A stretch of DNA of 64,000 nt from Enterococcus dongliensis (GTDB taxonomy: Bacteria; Bacillota; Bacilli; Lactobacillales; Enterococcaceae): positions 1-64,000 of the forward strand of contig NZ_BJDQ01000011.1 in NCBI RefSeq assembly GCF_005405225.1, read 5' to 3'. This document shows positions 1 to 8,837 of this stretch, piece by piece; the first letter of the stretch is position 1, and every line of letters begins with the position of its first letter. The translations under genes were made by a program, and so were the position numbers. Below the pieces are notes generated by a model, which saw only the letters and a program-made list of their open reading frames with translations, ran no database searches and was not told the DNA's origin.

Positions 1-91
1 ACATTCCTTTCAAAAATAGTGTCTAGTCAAATAGCAGTATAGCAGAAAAATTGTCTACTTTATTAGCATACATCCAGTTACACAAACCAAT

Positions 92-3000
92 GTGAAAATT
101 ACTTATGAGATAGAGCCAGGAACAGAAGCGATAAATGACGACTATGGAAATGGTTATTATTATGAGTTTAGTAAAAATGATTTTAATCCCTTTGATATCT
201 CTATTGTTTATGCAGATGGTACACAGACATCTTATACTACAGATAAGCTAATGAATGGACGACTTTACCTACCAGAAGGAAAAGATGGCTCAGATACAGT
301 TAAAGTAATAGCATCGGCAGACGAGCTTTTTGCAGGAAATTCATTAGAATTTAAGTATGGGACCTATCGTCTTTTAGACACGTTGAAGCCTGTTAGTACT
401 GCAAATTATACGGTTCACTTTGAAAGTGATTTGATACAAAAAGATTCTAGTAAAACTTTAAAAGTATCGGATCCAGAAAAGATTCCTCTATCTAGTTCAA
501 TCTTTGGGAGTATGATCTTTTCTAAGGAAATCTATCGCCCTGGAGAGGAATTTACTAACAACTTTTTTCTCACAACTAATTATGCTGCTAATTTAGGAGT
601 GTATTATTTTATTATGCCAGAAGGAATGGACTACACAGACATTGCTTGGTCTCCCGACCCTGTGAGTGATCTTTCAGATCTTCCAGATATCCATAACTAT
701 CTTACGGATTTAGGTTATGTGGGTGAAAATGGTGAAAAAGTCCTTAAAGTGGATTTATCTAGTCTCTATTCTGATAAATTTGTTGCCAATTCAATGATTT
801 TATACATGAATAAAATTAGTTTAACAATGAAAGTCAATGAGGATGCTTTACCAATAAACAAGTTGTTGGATGCAAGAGATGTTTCTTTCCTTGCCGTAAC
901 AGACACATATCCATTATTAGCTGATGAAATACCTGTATATAAACAATTTGGTTCAGAAAAAATTGAAGGTCATAGCAGTCGGGATAGAGGGAGAGCTATT
1001 CCTTATAGTATTGTATTACCAAGTTTTGTTGGAGTGAAAAATGGTATTGACGATCCTATGACTGAAAAACAGGAATTTCTAGCTTTTGATTCTTCAATAC
1101 CCGAAGAAACGACGGCTCATTTTAATTCTGGAAAAACATTCAAAACAGAGGATGATCTAATAGATAGCCATATTCGCTTGACATCAATCAATGGAATGGC
1201 AGGTTCGCTTTCTACAACTCAAAATATTTTAATATTACCTACTATTGAAGCGGGAGATCCTTTTACAATGGTTCTTACTGGTGCCGGAATACTATCAGAT
1301 AATTTAAGTACGGATACCTCAAAGGTACTTTACTCTTCTGACATAGTTACTGTAGATGGAAATAAAATAATTGATACGTCCGATTTTTTGACTGCGAATC
1401 AAGTAACAAATTGGTCAACTATTCGTACCGTTATTTTATCATGTGAAGAGCTCAATGAAGGGGAGTATACATCAGTTATCTTACCGGTTCAAGTTCTTAA
1501 TATCAACCAAGTAGAAAAAGACAGTGAAGCGATGATCAAAACGGATTTTTTATTTAATTCAGCTGGAAAGGTCCTTTCAACAAGTAGCAATTTAAAAGCA
1601 AAAGTGACTGTCAGTGATGCTGTTTTTACGAATGGAATAACCATTATTGACGTAAAAACAAATCAAAGCCCAATTATCATCGACAATAGAGAGCAAGGCT
1701 CTTTAGTTCGAAGCTTAAATACAATGGTGCTTCAAAATATTGATGGGACTATTGATAAAACTGTAGATGAATTATTAACTCATTCAATAGAACAAGCATC
1801 CTTGAAATTTAACCAGACTGTTAATCTGTGGTCAAAGGTATTTTTACCAACATTGCAAAAAATTACCAATCAAAAACCTGAATTTAATGATTTTTCTTAT
1901 GCGGTTGCACCGGAATTTATTGCTCAGTGGAATAAAGATATTGTCTTAGACAAGCAAACTTATGAAAAACTCCCAGAGACATTTGAAATTCCGTTAATCG
2001 CACAAAATGATCAGATTGCTTTACACTATACTGATGGAGATGGTCATGAACTAGCGGAAACAGATTGGTTTAAGCGAGAGCATAATACTCCAATGATGAT
2101 ATCCGATGTAACTGAAAAAATATCTAATGGAACACTGCAAAAGATTATTGTGGATATTAATGAAGGAAAATCCTCTAATCTCTTGGAATCAAAATTTGAG
2201 TCAAATCATGATACTGAATTTGTTTTTGGTGATGTTATACCGGAGGAAAATGGGTATGTAGTTTATGATTTGTTCGATCAAACGATCACAACTGGTCACT
2301 ATTCTATTGATGGAACACGCGTAGGAGGCCAGACGATTTCAATCCCAACGATAGTGAAAGAGATTAAACAGTTGATTTTAGAAAGTGATACAGGAGGGAG
2401 ATATGCAAATCTTAGTGATGAACAATTAACCGAATTAATTCAAAGGACGTATACAAATCTCCTGGATTTAATTTATTCACCATTTTTATTACATCCTGAA
2501 GGTTTTGTGACACAACAGTTAACGAGTGTTGAAGAGAAGCTTGGTTTAAAATTAACTATTTCAGAATATTTCCCTGAAGAGTTTGCAGAAAATCCAGAAG
2601 CTGCATTTACCGAGATGGAACAAGTTATGAAATTCAGATTTTCTCAACTTAGAAACTTTGTTGGGCTACTAAATAGTTATCAGGTTACGTATGTGTATAC
2701 AACTTCTCTAATAGATGAGGGAACAAAACATTACGAAATTACAGTAACCGAATCTGAAGCAAGTAAAGCAAGAGCAGAACTTGAAGTATTAAAAGCAGAG
2801 AATGAAGCCAAAGGAATTCATACAACAGTTCAGTTAAATGTGCTGCCGAATGAAGCACCGTCTAAAATAACTGTAATACCAGAAAAGCCAACAAAACAGA
2901 AAGAAACAACATCGGTACCTGAGCCAGTCAGGAATACGGTAACTCTAAAAAAAGATAATCTAGTGCTGCTTGTTGCTCCAGAAAAAGGAGATTCAATGGC

Positions 3001-3157
3001 AATCAAGGATGTGATTGTTCCAATGCAAAATACAACTAATGGGGCATCCAAGTTACCACAAACTGGTGAAACTAAGAGCGCGACAGGCTTTATTACAGGA
3101 TTAGGTATATTGCTAACGTTTGGCTCTGCACTCATTTTCAAGAAAAAACATGAATAG
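92..3157 (+). CDS. LPXTG-anchored surface protein, N-terminus missing
   Basis: Large cell-wall surface protein of about 1021 residues. The C-terminus has the full sortase signal: LPQTG at about residues 988-992, a hydrophobic stretch, then a KKKHE tail. Before it lies a Pro/Lys/Thr-rich spacer (about 925-985). The first residues show no signal peptide and the GTG at 92 has no ribosome site. The frame stays open and protein-like upstream to base 35, where TAG codons at 32-34 and 17-19 close it. The natural 5' end with its secretion signal is therefore probably lost to a frameshift, stop or rearrangement, or lies in another frame beyond the window. As read, the product could not be exported. 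I recognise no ligand-binding domain in the body, so adhesin is only a general guess. Confidence 0.7.
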   Translation: MKITYEIEPGTEAINDDYGNGYYYEFSKNDFNPFDISIVYADGTQTSYTTDKLMNGRLYLPEGKDGSDTVKVIASADELFAGNSLEFKYGTYRLLDTLKPVSTANYTVHFESDLIQKDSSKTLKVSDPEKIPLSSSIFGSMIFSKEIYRPGEEFTNNFFLTTNYAANLGVYYFIMPEGMDYTDIAWSPDPVSDLSDLPDIHNYLTDLGYVGENGEKVLKVDLSSLYSDKFVANSMILYMNKISLTMKVNEDALPINKLLDARDVSFLAVTDTYPLLADEIPVYKQFGSEKIEGHSSRDRGRAIPYSIVLPSFVGVKNGIDDPMTEKQEFLAFDSSIPEETTAHFNSGKTFKTEDDLIDSHIRLTSINGMAGSLSTTQNILILPTIEAGDPFTMVLTGAGILSDNLSTDTSKVLYSSDIVTVDGNKIIDTSDFLTANQVTNWSTIRTVILSCEELNEGEYTSVILPVQVLNINQVEKDSEAMIKTDFLFNSAGKVLSTSSNLKAKVTVSDAVFTNGITIIDVKTNQSPIIIDNREQGSLVRSLNTMVLQNIDGTIDKTVDELLTHSIEQASLKFNQTVNLWSKVFLPTLQKITNQKPEFNDFSYAVAPEFIAQWNKDIVLDKQTYEKLPETFEIPLIAQNDQIALHYTDGDGHELAETDWFKREHNTPMMISDVTEKISNGTLQKIIVDINEGKSSNLLESKFESNHDTEFVFGDVIPEENGYVVYDLFDQTITTGHYSIDGTRVGGQTISIPTIVKEIKQLILESDTGGRYANLSDEQLTELIQRTYTNLLDLIYSPFLLHPEGFVTQQLTSVEEKLGLKLTISEYFPEEFAENPEAAFTEMEQVMKFRFSQLRNFVGLLNSYQVTYVYTTSLIDEGTKHYEITVTESEASKARAELEVLKAENEAKGIHTTVQLNVLPNEAPSKITVIPEKPTKQKETTSVPEPVRNTVTLKKDNLVLLVAPEKGDSMAIKDVIVPMQNTTNGASKLPQTGETKSATGFITGLGILLTFGSALIFKKKHE

Positions 3158-3192
3158 ATTTCTTAAAAAAGTTCATAAATAAATAGAAATTT

Positions 3193-3433
3193 AATAAGAA
3201 CTCTCAAGTTTAGTTAATGAACTCTAGATGTTAGACCAAAAATCTGATTTTGGAGTCAATTCATAGACTACTTGAGAGTTTTTATACGTTAGGTTATAGA
3301 TCGTTTAGTAATTCATAGTATATTTATAATTAGTGAGAGTCTTCGTTACATAAACGTCATCGATTTTAAGAGTTCTTATTTTTTTGAGGAAATTGTAGGC
3401 GTATTATACGGTGGACGCTATAATAAGAACACT
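3193..3433. repeat. Three-copy AATAAGAACTCT repeat around a long imperfect hairpin
   Basis: AATAAGAACTCT at 3193-3204 recurs inverted at 3369-3380 (flanking bases also match with one change) and directly, as AATAAGAACACT, at 3422-3433. Between the first two lies a long imperfect hairpin whose outer arms AACTCTCAAGT (3199-3209) and ACTTGAGAGTT (3270-3280) pair, with inner pairing CCAAAA/TTTTGG around 3236-3252, followed by a short T-run. The hairpin probably terminates the surface-protein transcript. The terminal inverted repeats could alternatively mark a small non-autonomous element of about 190 bases. The rest of the 324-base gap holds only a TATAAT at 3419-3424, a plausible -10 for the next gene. 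Confidence 0.5.
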
Positions 3434-3481
3434 ACATAAATAGTTATGAAGAGAGGTGACTTTCTTCAAAAGAGGTATTTA

Positions 3482-5155
3482 ATGGAACAAAATAAAAAAG
3501 ACCTATCAGTAATAGATCAAGATCTTCCACTGAAGAATAGATTGCCACTGGCGCTTATGGAAAAGATTGAGGGCTATCCGGAAAATAGACGTCGCCCTGT
3601 AAATAAAATCGTTTTTAAAAATGAATATTTTCAATTGACCTATAATACGAAAAATGTTTCGTTTGCGATTTCTTCAAATGGTGATCTCGTGTATTCTGCG
3701 ATTCCTTATGATACAGGAAGAAACTATATCCAACGAGCCGCTATTCAGTATTTGCTGCATCCTGGGGAAATTCGGCAATATATCGAACGTCATCAGTCCA
3801 CCTTAGAGAAATATTTAATGCTAAGTATTTTTCAAGTAACAGGTCATCGAGTGATGGAAGATTCAATTGAGGTCAGTCACGCTTACCAAGCGATTTTACA
3901 AAATCCACTGTTAGAAATACAGATTGCTGGCCGCTTGATGCAACATGATGAGACAGGACCATTATCTGCAAATCTTGCCGGGAAGTTTTTATTTAGCGAA
4001 AATGTAAAAACAGGTATTGCCGGCTACATTTCTGAATATTTGACTTTTGTCATTCAACTGACTAATTCACTGCCTTTAATGATCGATGGTAAGGTGGTAA
4101 CATTATTGGACAAACAAGACTCTTTACTAATTAGTAATGGTTTAACAAGTCATTCAGAGATCGACTCAGCTGTGTCGTTATTGCCTCAAGAAGTACAAAC
4201 TGGTATTAAACAGGGACTTGTGGCTGCAGAGAACATCCCAATGACAAATACTCAACCGCTTTTACGATCAAAATATGGTGATGAATTGGCAAATGTCCGC
4301 AAAAATTATGTGGCTCATAGTGTTGCACCAGCTGAAGCAGAAAAATATTTCAAAAATATCCACTCGATTGAAAATCGGCATTTAATCAATGTAGTCTCGG
4401 ACATTCACACAAAGGATAAGAATCTGCCGTTTGTGAATCGCCACTTTAATATTTTAGCCGGTGATATTTCAGATTCTCATGCTGTGGACAAAGAAATTGA
4501 AGGATTATATGTTATTGGCGGTCATGAGCTGGTCGATGTGTTACCTGAAACGACGGATCACTCAGATAAGCAATGGGATAAATGGCGACCATTTTTCAAC
4601 TATGAGTGGTTCACCACATTGTTGAAAAATCCTGATGAAGCTTGGTACCGACTACCTACAGGTGATCATCCCTTTTATGAAGTAGTCAAAACAGCACTTG
4701 AACCACGGTTTCCTAAAATGAAACTGTTAAATAATGCTAGTTTGATCTATAACAATGTTCGTTATATCGGTTTGACGATTCCTGTAGCATTAACAAAGAG
4801 AAAACAAATGCAGCAACGATTTATTTTAGCTGCGCTGGAAAAATTATTAGGAGAAGATACTGCTATTCCAACTGTGATTGTCTCGCATGCACCGTTGTTT
4901 AATGAATTGAGCCTTCTATCTGAGTCAAGTAGTGCCTATAACAAAGCATACGTCTGTGATGAACCAAAGATTGAACAGTTATTCCAGCAATACAATATTA
5001 TTGGTGCAATTCACGGACATCATCATATTCCGGCATCGTCAAGACGATTCAACAAAGTCCAATTTGCTGGAAAAAAAATATTTGTTGTTTGCTCAATTTA
5101 TTCAAAAGTGAACACTGGTTTTGAATTAATGAGTTTATTAAATGAACAAGGTTGA
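3482..5155 (+). CDS. Calcineurin-like metallophosphoesterase
   Basis: Cytosolic protein of about 557 residues whose C-terminal half is a calcineurin-type phosphoesterase. The metal-binding signatures appear in order: SDIH, LAGDISDS, a GGHE block in the place of GNHE, SHAP, and GHHH near the end. Such enzymes use a two-metal centre on phosphomonoesters or diesters; the substrate here is unknown. The first 280 or so residues resemble nothing I recognise and may be a substrate or regulatory domain. I chose ATG 3482, with AGAGG six bases upstream, over the in-frame ATG at 3446, which lacks a ribosome site. The gene is monocistronic and closed by a strong bidirectional terminator. Confidence 0.75.
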   Translation: MEQNKKDLSVIDQDLPLKNRLPLALMEKIEGYPENRRRPVNKIVFKNEYFQLTYNTKNVSFAISSNGDLVYSAIPYDTGRNYIQRAAIQYLLHPGEIRQYIERHQSTLEKYLMLSIFQVTGHRVMEDSIEVSHAYQAILQNPLLEIQIAGRLMQHDETGPLSANLAGKFLFSENVKTGIAGYISEYLTFVIQLTNSLPLMIDGKVVTLLDKQDSLLISNGLTSHSEIDSAVSLLPQEVQTGIKQGLVAAENIPMTNTQPLLRSKYGDELANVRKNYVAHSVAPAEAEKYFKNIHSIENRHLINVVSDIHTKDKNLPFVNRHFNILAGDISDSHAVDKEIEGLYVIGGHELVDVLPETTDHSDKQWDKWRPFFNYEWFTTLLKNPDEAWYRLPTGDHPFYEVVKTALEPRFPKMKLLNNASLIYNNVRYIGLTIPVALTKRKQMQQRFILAALEKLLGEDTAIPTVIVSHAPLFNELSLLSESSSAYNKAYVCDEPKIEQLFQQYNIIGAIHGHHHIPASSRRFNKVQFAGKKIFVVCSIYSKVNTGFELMSLLNEQG

Positions 5156-5201
5156 TTAGAAAACTGATTTAATGATACAAGTAGCTGCTAAGTTGGAACG
5201 A

Positions 5202-5241
5202 AAAACCCCCTCATCGTCATTTTTAACGGTGAGGGGGTTTT
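5202..5241. terminator. Bidirectional terminator
   Basis: AAAACCCCCTCA pairs with TGAGGGGGTTTT, with extra CGT/ACG pairing in the middle. It has A-runs on one side and T-runs on the other, and serves the phosphoesterase and the convergent unknown gene. Confidence 0.9.
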
Positions 5242-5244
5242 GTT

Positions 5245-5883
5245 TTAAGCTAAGACAGCAGCAATCATGTCAGGCAATTCTTTTTTCATGACACGTTTAG
5301 TAGCTAAAGCATCAGTATACGTGATTGTTTGATCAGCTGTGATTGTTGCTAATAATTGACGCTCTTTTTTTGGTGGGTTATAAAAGACCTCGATTGCTTT
5401 GTCGGTATCTGACCATTCAGCAGAATAATTCGCTTTTGTTTTTAGCGCTTGGTTCAAAGCTTCTGCTTGTGTAGCTGTTACGGCTTTATCAGTCGGTTCT
5501 TTGACAACATCGGCTAAGATATCTTGTGCAAGTTCCGCTGCTTTGTCAGTTGTCTCATCGACAGGTTCCGTTGTTTTAAAACTTTCTGACCACAAGTTGT
5601 AAATACTATTGGTTAGTTGATTCAACGTATTTGTTTGTGGTTTTTGGATGTGGGCATCGACCAAGTCTTTGAATGAGTGGTCCTGCTCGGCACTTTGAAT
5701 ATGACGAGTCTTGCCATCCGGTGTTGTTTCCTCAAGATGGATGCGATGAGTATCTGCTTTGTCGAAATAGATTTTTACATCGCTGTGGATATGGTTTGCA
5801 AGAGTTTCTTCCACTTGAGCAAAAGTTTTGTTGATTTGTTTGTTACGATTTTTGATTGATTTTTTGATACTTTTCAAATTCAC
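5245..5883 (-). CDS. Conserved-type hypothetical cytosolic protein
   Basis: I do not recognise this 212-residue protein. It has no signal peptide or membrane segment. The N-terminus is strongly basic (repeated KSIKKSIKNRNK-like residues), the middle is acidic and rich in Thr, Asp and Glu, and a helical Ala-rich stretch covers about 105-150. It starts with GTG at 5883, and the ribosome site (AGAAAG, about 17 bases away) is weak, so the start is uncertain. It stands alone, converging on the phosphoesterase gene through a shared terminator. Nothing in the context gives a function. Confidence 0.6.
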   Translation of the reverse strand: MNLKSIKKSIKNRNKQINKTFAQVEETLANHIHSDVKIYFDKADTHRIHLEETTPDGKTRHIQSAEQDHSFKDLVDAHIQKPQTNTLNQLTNSIYNLWSESFKTTEPVDETTDKAAELAQDILADVVKEPTDKAVTATQAEALNQALKTKANYSAEWSDTDKAIEVFYNPPKKERQLLATITADQTITYTDALATKRVMKKELPDMIAAVLA

Positions 5884-6005
5884 GAGTATAATTCAGTCGC
5901 TTTCTTTTAAGAGTTGTACTAATCCGTTTGTATTATAGCATACTTCGTTAAAAGTGCAGTAATAATACAAAAAAAGGCGGAGATTTCTCTCCACCAATTC
6001 TTTTT

Positions 6006-6707
6006 TTAACGTAAATCATCCAAAAATTCAGTTTTTTCAGGATTAATCTCGTCGCGCATTTTAATAATCTTAGCAGGAGTCCCAGCAACAACAGCACCAG
6101 CCGGGACATCTTTGGTCACGACAGCACCAGCTGCGATGACTGCCTCTTTTCCGACATGTACGCCTTCTAAAATCACTGCGTTAGCACCAACTAAAACATT
6201 GTCTTCTACAATGACTGGTGAGGCACTAGGCGGTTCTAACACACCAGCTAACACGGCACCTGCACCAATGTGGGCATGTTTGCCAACAGTCGCACGTGCG
6301 CCTAAAATAGCGCCCATGTCGATCATCGTATTTTCTCCGATTGAAGCGCCAATATTGATGATAGCGCCCATCATAATTACTGCTTTTTCGCCAATCGCTA
6401 CTCGTTCACGAATCAGTGCCCCTGGTTCGATGCGTGCATTGATGGTTGAAATATCCAGCATCGGAATAGCAGAATTTCTACGATCGTTTTCCACATGAAC
6501 AGCGCGAATCTTTGCTTGTTGTTCAGTCAAGACTTCTTGGACTGCCTGACTTTCTCCAATCAAGATCCAAGTCTCAGCTTGACCAAAAAATTGAACATTT
6601 TCTTTGCTGATATCAGTTAAATCTCCTTGGACATAAGCTTTAACCGGTGTGGTTTTCTCAGCATTTTTAATATATTTTGCAATCTCATAAGGATCAGTTA
6701 AAGTCAT
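6006..6707 (-). CDS. dapD: Tetrahydrodipicolinate N-acetyltransferase
   Basis: Acetyl-CoA-dependent acetylation of tetrahydrodipicolinate, the step committing the acetylated branch of diaminopimelate/lysine synthesis (also named dapH). The N-terminal third is the alpha/beta region typical of this enzyme. From about residue 85 there is a long series of hexapeptide repeats ([48 protein letters not shown]) forming a left-handed beta helix. ATG 6707 has GGGAG eight bases upstream and gives 233 residues; the in-frame ATG at 6722 has no ribosome site and overlaps that GGGAG. It is the last gene of the leftward dapA-dapB-dapD operon, after a gap of about 156 bases. Confidence 0.93.
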   Translation of the reverse strand: MTLTDPYEIAKYIKNAEKTTPVKAYVQGDLTDISKENVQFFGQAETWILIGESQAVQEVLTEQQAKIRAVHVENDRRNSAIPMLDISTINARIEPGALIRERVAIGEKAVIMMGAIINIGASIGENTMIDMGAILGARATVGKHAHIGAGAVLAGVLEPPSASPVIVEDNVLVGANAVILEGVHVGKEAVIAAGAVVTKDVPAGAVVAGTPAKIIKMRDEINPEKTEFLDDLR

Positions 6708-6863
6708 TGAATATACTCCCATCTCGTACTAAAATGCTTCATATTTCAAAATAGGAAAAATGAAGACTGATTTGGCTACCAATACCATCCACTGTAAATG
6801 AAACAGCTTGGTAGGGGTTAGGATTCATTTGCATTCTTGGCCAGTGTTAAATTTTTTGAAACA

Positions 6864-7619
6864 TTAGCTCTCGTCAATTAATTTTTCCATGTCATATAAA
6901 CCAATTGTTTTTTTGCTGATATATTTAGCTGCTTTGACTGCGCCGCTAGCAAAAATATTACGTGACAAGGCTAGGTGATTCAATTCAATCACTTCATCTG
7001 GCCCGGCGTAAATGACGGTATGTTCGCCGGGAATCGTTCCTCCACGAACAGCGTGGATTCCCAACTCTGATAATGGATTTTCTAAATCATTTCCATGACG
7101 GCCATAGACATATGTTTTTTCTGTTTGAACAGCATCATTGACTGCATCAGCTAACAATAGCGCTGTACCGCTAGGGGCATCTTTTTTCTGATTATGGTGT
7201 TTTTCAACGATTTCAATATTGAATTCTTCTTCTAAAACAGGAGTGATCTCACGAATCGCTTTCGCTAACAAATTGATTCCTAAAGACATATTGGCGGAAA
7301 AGAAGACGGCTGTTTGCGTAGCAGCGCTTTTCATCTGTTCTTGTATGTCATTTGTCAAGCCAGTCGTAGCGATAACAACGGGAAGTTTTCTATCGGCGCA
7401 GTAATCTAAAACTGCTGGTACAGCAGAATAATGAGAAAAGTCGATAACCACATCGGCGTTGATTTGACACGCTGTGATGGTTTGATAAGTAGGGAAATCT
7501 GCTTCAAAAACATCACGATCAATCCCGGCAACAATTTGCATTTCAGACTGCTGAGAAATCATTGTCTGTAATACTTGACCCATTCGTCCATTGGCACCAC
7601 TCAAGATGATATCGATCAT
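6864..7619 (-). CDS. dapB: 4-hydroxy-tetrahydrodipicolinate reductase
   Basis: NAD(P)H-dependent reduction of the DapA product in the lysine/diaminopimelate pathway. At 251 residues it has the usual length. The N-terminal Rossmann motif is SGANGRMGQ at about 8-16, and the catalytic block EKHHNQKKDAPSGTA at about 158-172 holds the paired histidines and the lysine. The start codon overlaps the dapA stop as ATGA at 7616-7619, so the two are translationally coupled. No separate promoter is seen. Confidence 0.96.
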   Translation of the reverse strand: MIDIILSGANGRMGQVLQTMISQQSEMQIVAGIDRDVFEADFPTYQTITACQINADVVIDFSHYSAVPAVLDYCADRKLPVVIATTGLTNDIQEQMKSAATQTAVFFSANMSLGINLLAKAIREITPVLEEEFNIEIVEKHHNQKKDAPSGTALLLADAVNDAVQTEKTYVYGRHGNDLENPLSELGIHAVRGGTIPGEHTVIYAGPDEVIELNHLALSRNIFASGAVKAAKYISKKTIGLYDMEKLIDES

Positions 7620-8506
7620 TTTGAGACCTCCAAACCATAAGCCGTCATTTCTTTTTTCAGACGTTCTACCGTCTCTGCTTTAGCCGTATAAAGAGGTAGC
7701 CGGAAATTTGGCTGAATCTTGCCTAATAAGCCAACAGCAGTTTTGACTGGGATAGGATTTACTTCGCTGAAGATTGTATGGATTAGTGGTAACTGAGCAA
7801 GTTGTAGTTTTTTCGCTAGTTGGAAATCACCATCTAGCAATGCTTGAGTCAATTCGTGGGTTTGTCGTGGTGCAATGTTGGCAATCGTTGAGATTGCTCC
7901 TCGTCCACCGAGCGCCATGATTGGCAATACTTGATCATCATTTCCGGAATAAATCGCAAAATCATCAGGTGTGATACGAGCAATTTCAGCGATTTGTGAG
8001 ATATCACCGCTCGCTTCTTTTATAGCGACGATATTAGGAATCTCACTTAGTCTTTTGACCATTTGAGGCGTAATGTTCATATTCGTACGTGAAGCAACAG
8101 AATATAAAATAATCGGTAGTTTCACACTTTGGGCGATTTTTTGGAAATGTAAAAAAAGACCTTCGTCTGACGTTTTATTGTAGTAAGGAGTTACGATCAA
8201 TAGAGCATCAGCACCAACTCTTTCGGCTCCAGTCGATAATTCGATGGCGTGGCGGGTATCGTTTACACCTGTTCCAGCAATTACTGGGATTCGTCCGTTC
8301 ACCTTTTTGACAACTGCCTCGATTACAGCAATGTGTTCATCGTTGGTCAAGGTGGAGGCTTCGCCGGTCGTTCCACAAGCGATGATTGCATCGGTTCCTT
8401 CGTTGATCTGCCATTCAACAAGCTCCTCTAACTTCTTGTAATTTACGGAACCATCGGCTTCCATTGGAGTAACTAAAGCGACACCGGATCCTTCAAATAT
8501 TTTCAA
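7616..8506 (-). CDS. dapA: 4-hydroxy-tetrahydrodipicolinate synthase
   Basis: Condenses pyruvate with aspartate semialdehyde, the entry step to diaminopimelate and lysine. TIM-barrel aldolase with CGTTGE and the Schiff-base lysine in VAIKEASGD. I chose the TTG at 8506, with AGGAG nine bases upstream. This gives 296 residues and puts the catalytic lysine at 163, as usual; the longer frame from ATG 8542 has no ribosome site. Oddly, the normal YNVPxRT block, which holds the catalytic tyrosine and an arginine, reads YSVASRT. Tyr and Arg remain but Asn and Pro are replaced. First gene of dapA-dapB-dapD, driven by the promoter at 8567-8595. Confidence 0.92.
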   Translation of the reverse strand: MKIFEGSGVALVTPMEADGSVNYKKLEELVEWQINEGTDAIIACGTTGEASTLTNDEHIAVIEAVVKKVNGRIPVIAGTGVNDTRHAIELSTGAERVGADALLIVTPYYNKTSDEGLFLHFQKIAQSVKLPIILYSVASRTNMNITPQMVKRLSEIPNIVAIKEASGDISQIAEIARITPDDFAIYSGNDDQVLPIMALGGRGAISTIANIAPRQTHELTQALLDGDFQLAKKLQLAQLPLIHTIFSEVNPIPVKTAVGLLGKIQPNFRLPLYTAKAETVERLKKEMTAYGLEVSK

Positions 8507-8837
8507 GGGAGACAACTCCTTCATTATTTTTTCAAAGCTCATCTAAAACTAAGCTTTAATAGTGAAATTATAGCCTAATTATGAGTGAATGCCAACGTAA
8601 ATCTCATGAAAAATTTAATCGTCTAAGTTTAAAGAGAAGGATGAAAAAAATTGTATAAAATTATTTATTTGAAAACTCCAGAATTAAAAACAAAAATAAC
8701 TGAGTAACTGAATAAAAATCCTCCAAAAATAAATTAATGACCAAAGAAGCAATTTATACTATAATATGAGAAACTATCAATGGTTTTTTAATCTAATGAA
8801 CATTATTCTGAGTATATTTATGGAAACGAGTGAGAGA
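8507..8837. other. Divergent intergenic region between the two dap operons
   Basis: About 330 bases separate the leftward dapA start from the rightward deacetylase start. They hold the leftward promoter and, for the rightward operon, overlapping candidates TATACT (8755-8760) and TATAAT (8760-8765) without a clear -35. I find no lysine riboswitch, T-box or obvious shared palindrome; the rest is AT-rich and featureless to me. Confidence 0.5.
8567..8595 (-). promoter_or_regulatory. Promoter of dapA-dapB-dapD
   Basis: Read leftward: TTGGCA (8590-8595), 17-base spacer, TATAAT (8567-8572), a near-consensus vegetative promoter. Transcription should start near 8560, about 54 bases before the TTG start. 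No lysine-riboswitch-like structure lies between. Confidence 0.8.

Noticed and set aside
2830-3141. Leftward frame opposite the end of the surface protein
   Set aside because: Shadow of the coding strand; no ribosome site and low-complexity product.
6112-6498. 128-codon frame opposite dapD
   Set aside because: Antisense shadow of the hexapeptide repeats; repetitive Ala/Pro/Thr composition.
6739-6844. Small leftward frame between dapB and dapD
   Set aside because: About 34 codons, protein-like in composition, but without a ribosome site; more likely part of a nested hairpin (CTACCAA/TTGGTAG) in the intergenic transcript.
8507-8765. Lysine riboswitch between the dap operons
   Set aside because: The region was read on both strands; no conserved L-box elements or terminator/antiterminator pair was seen.
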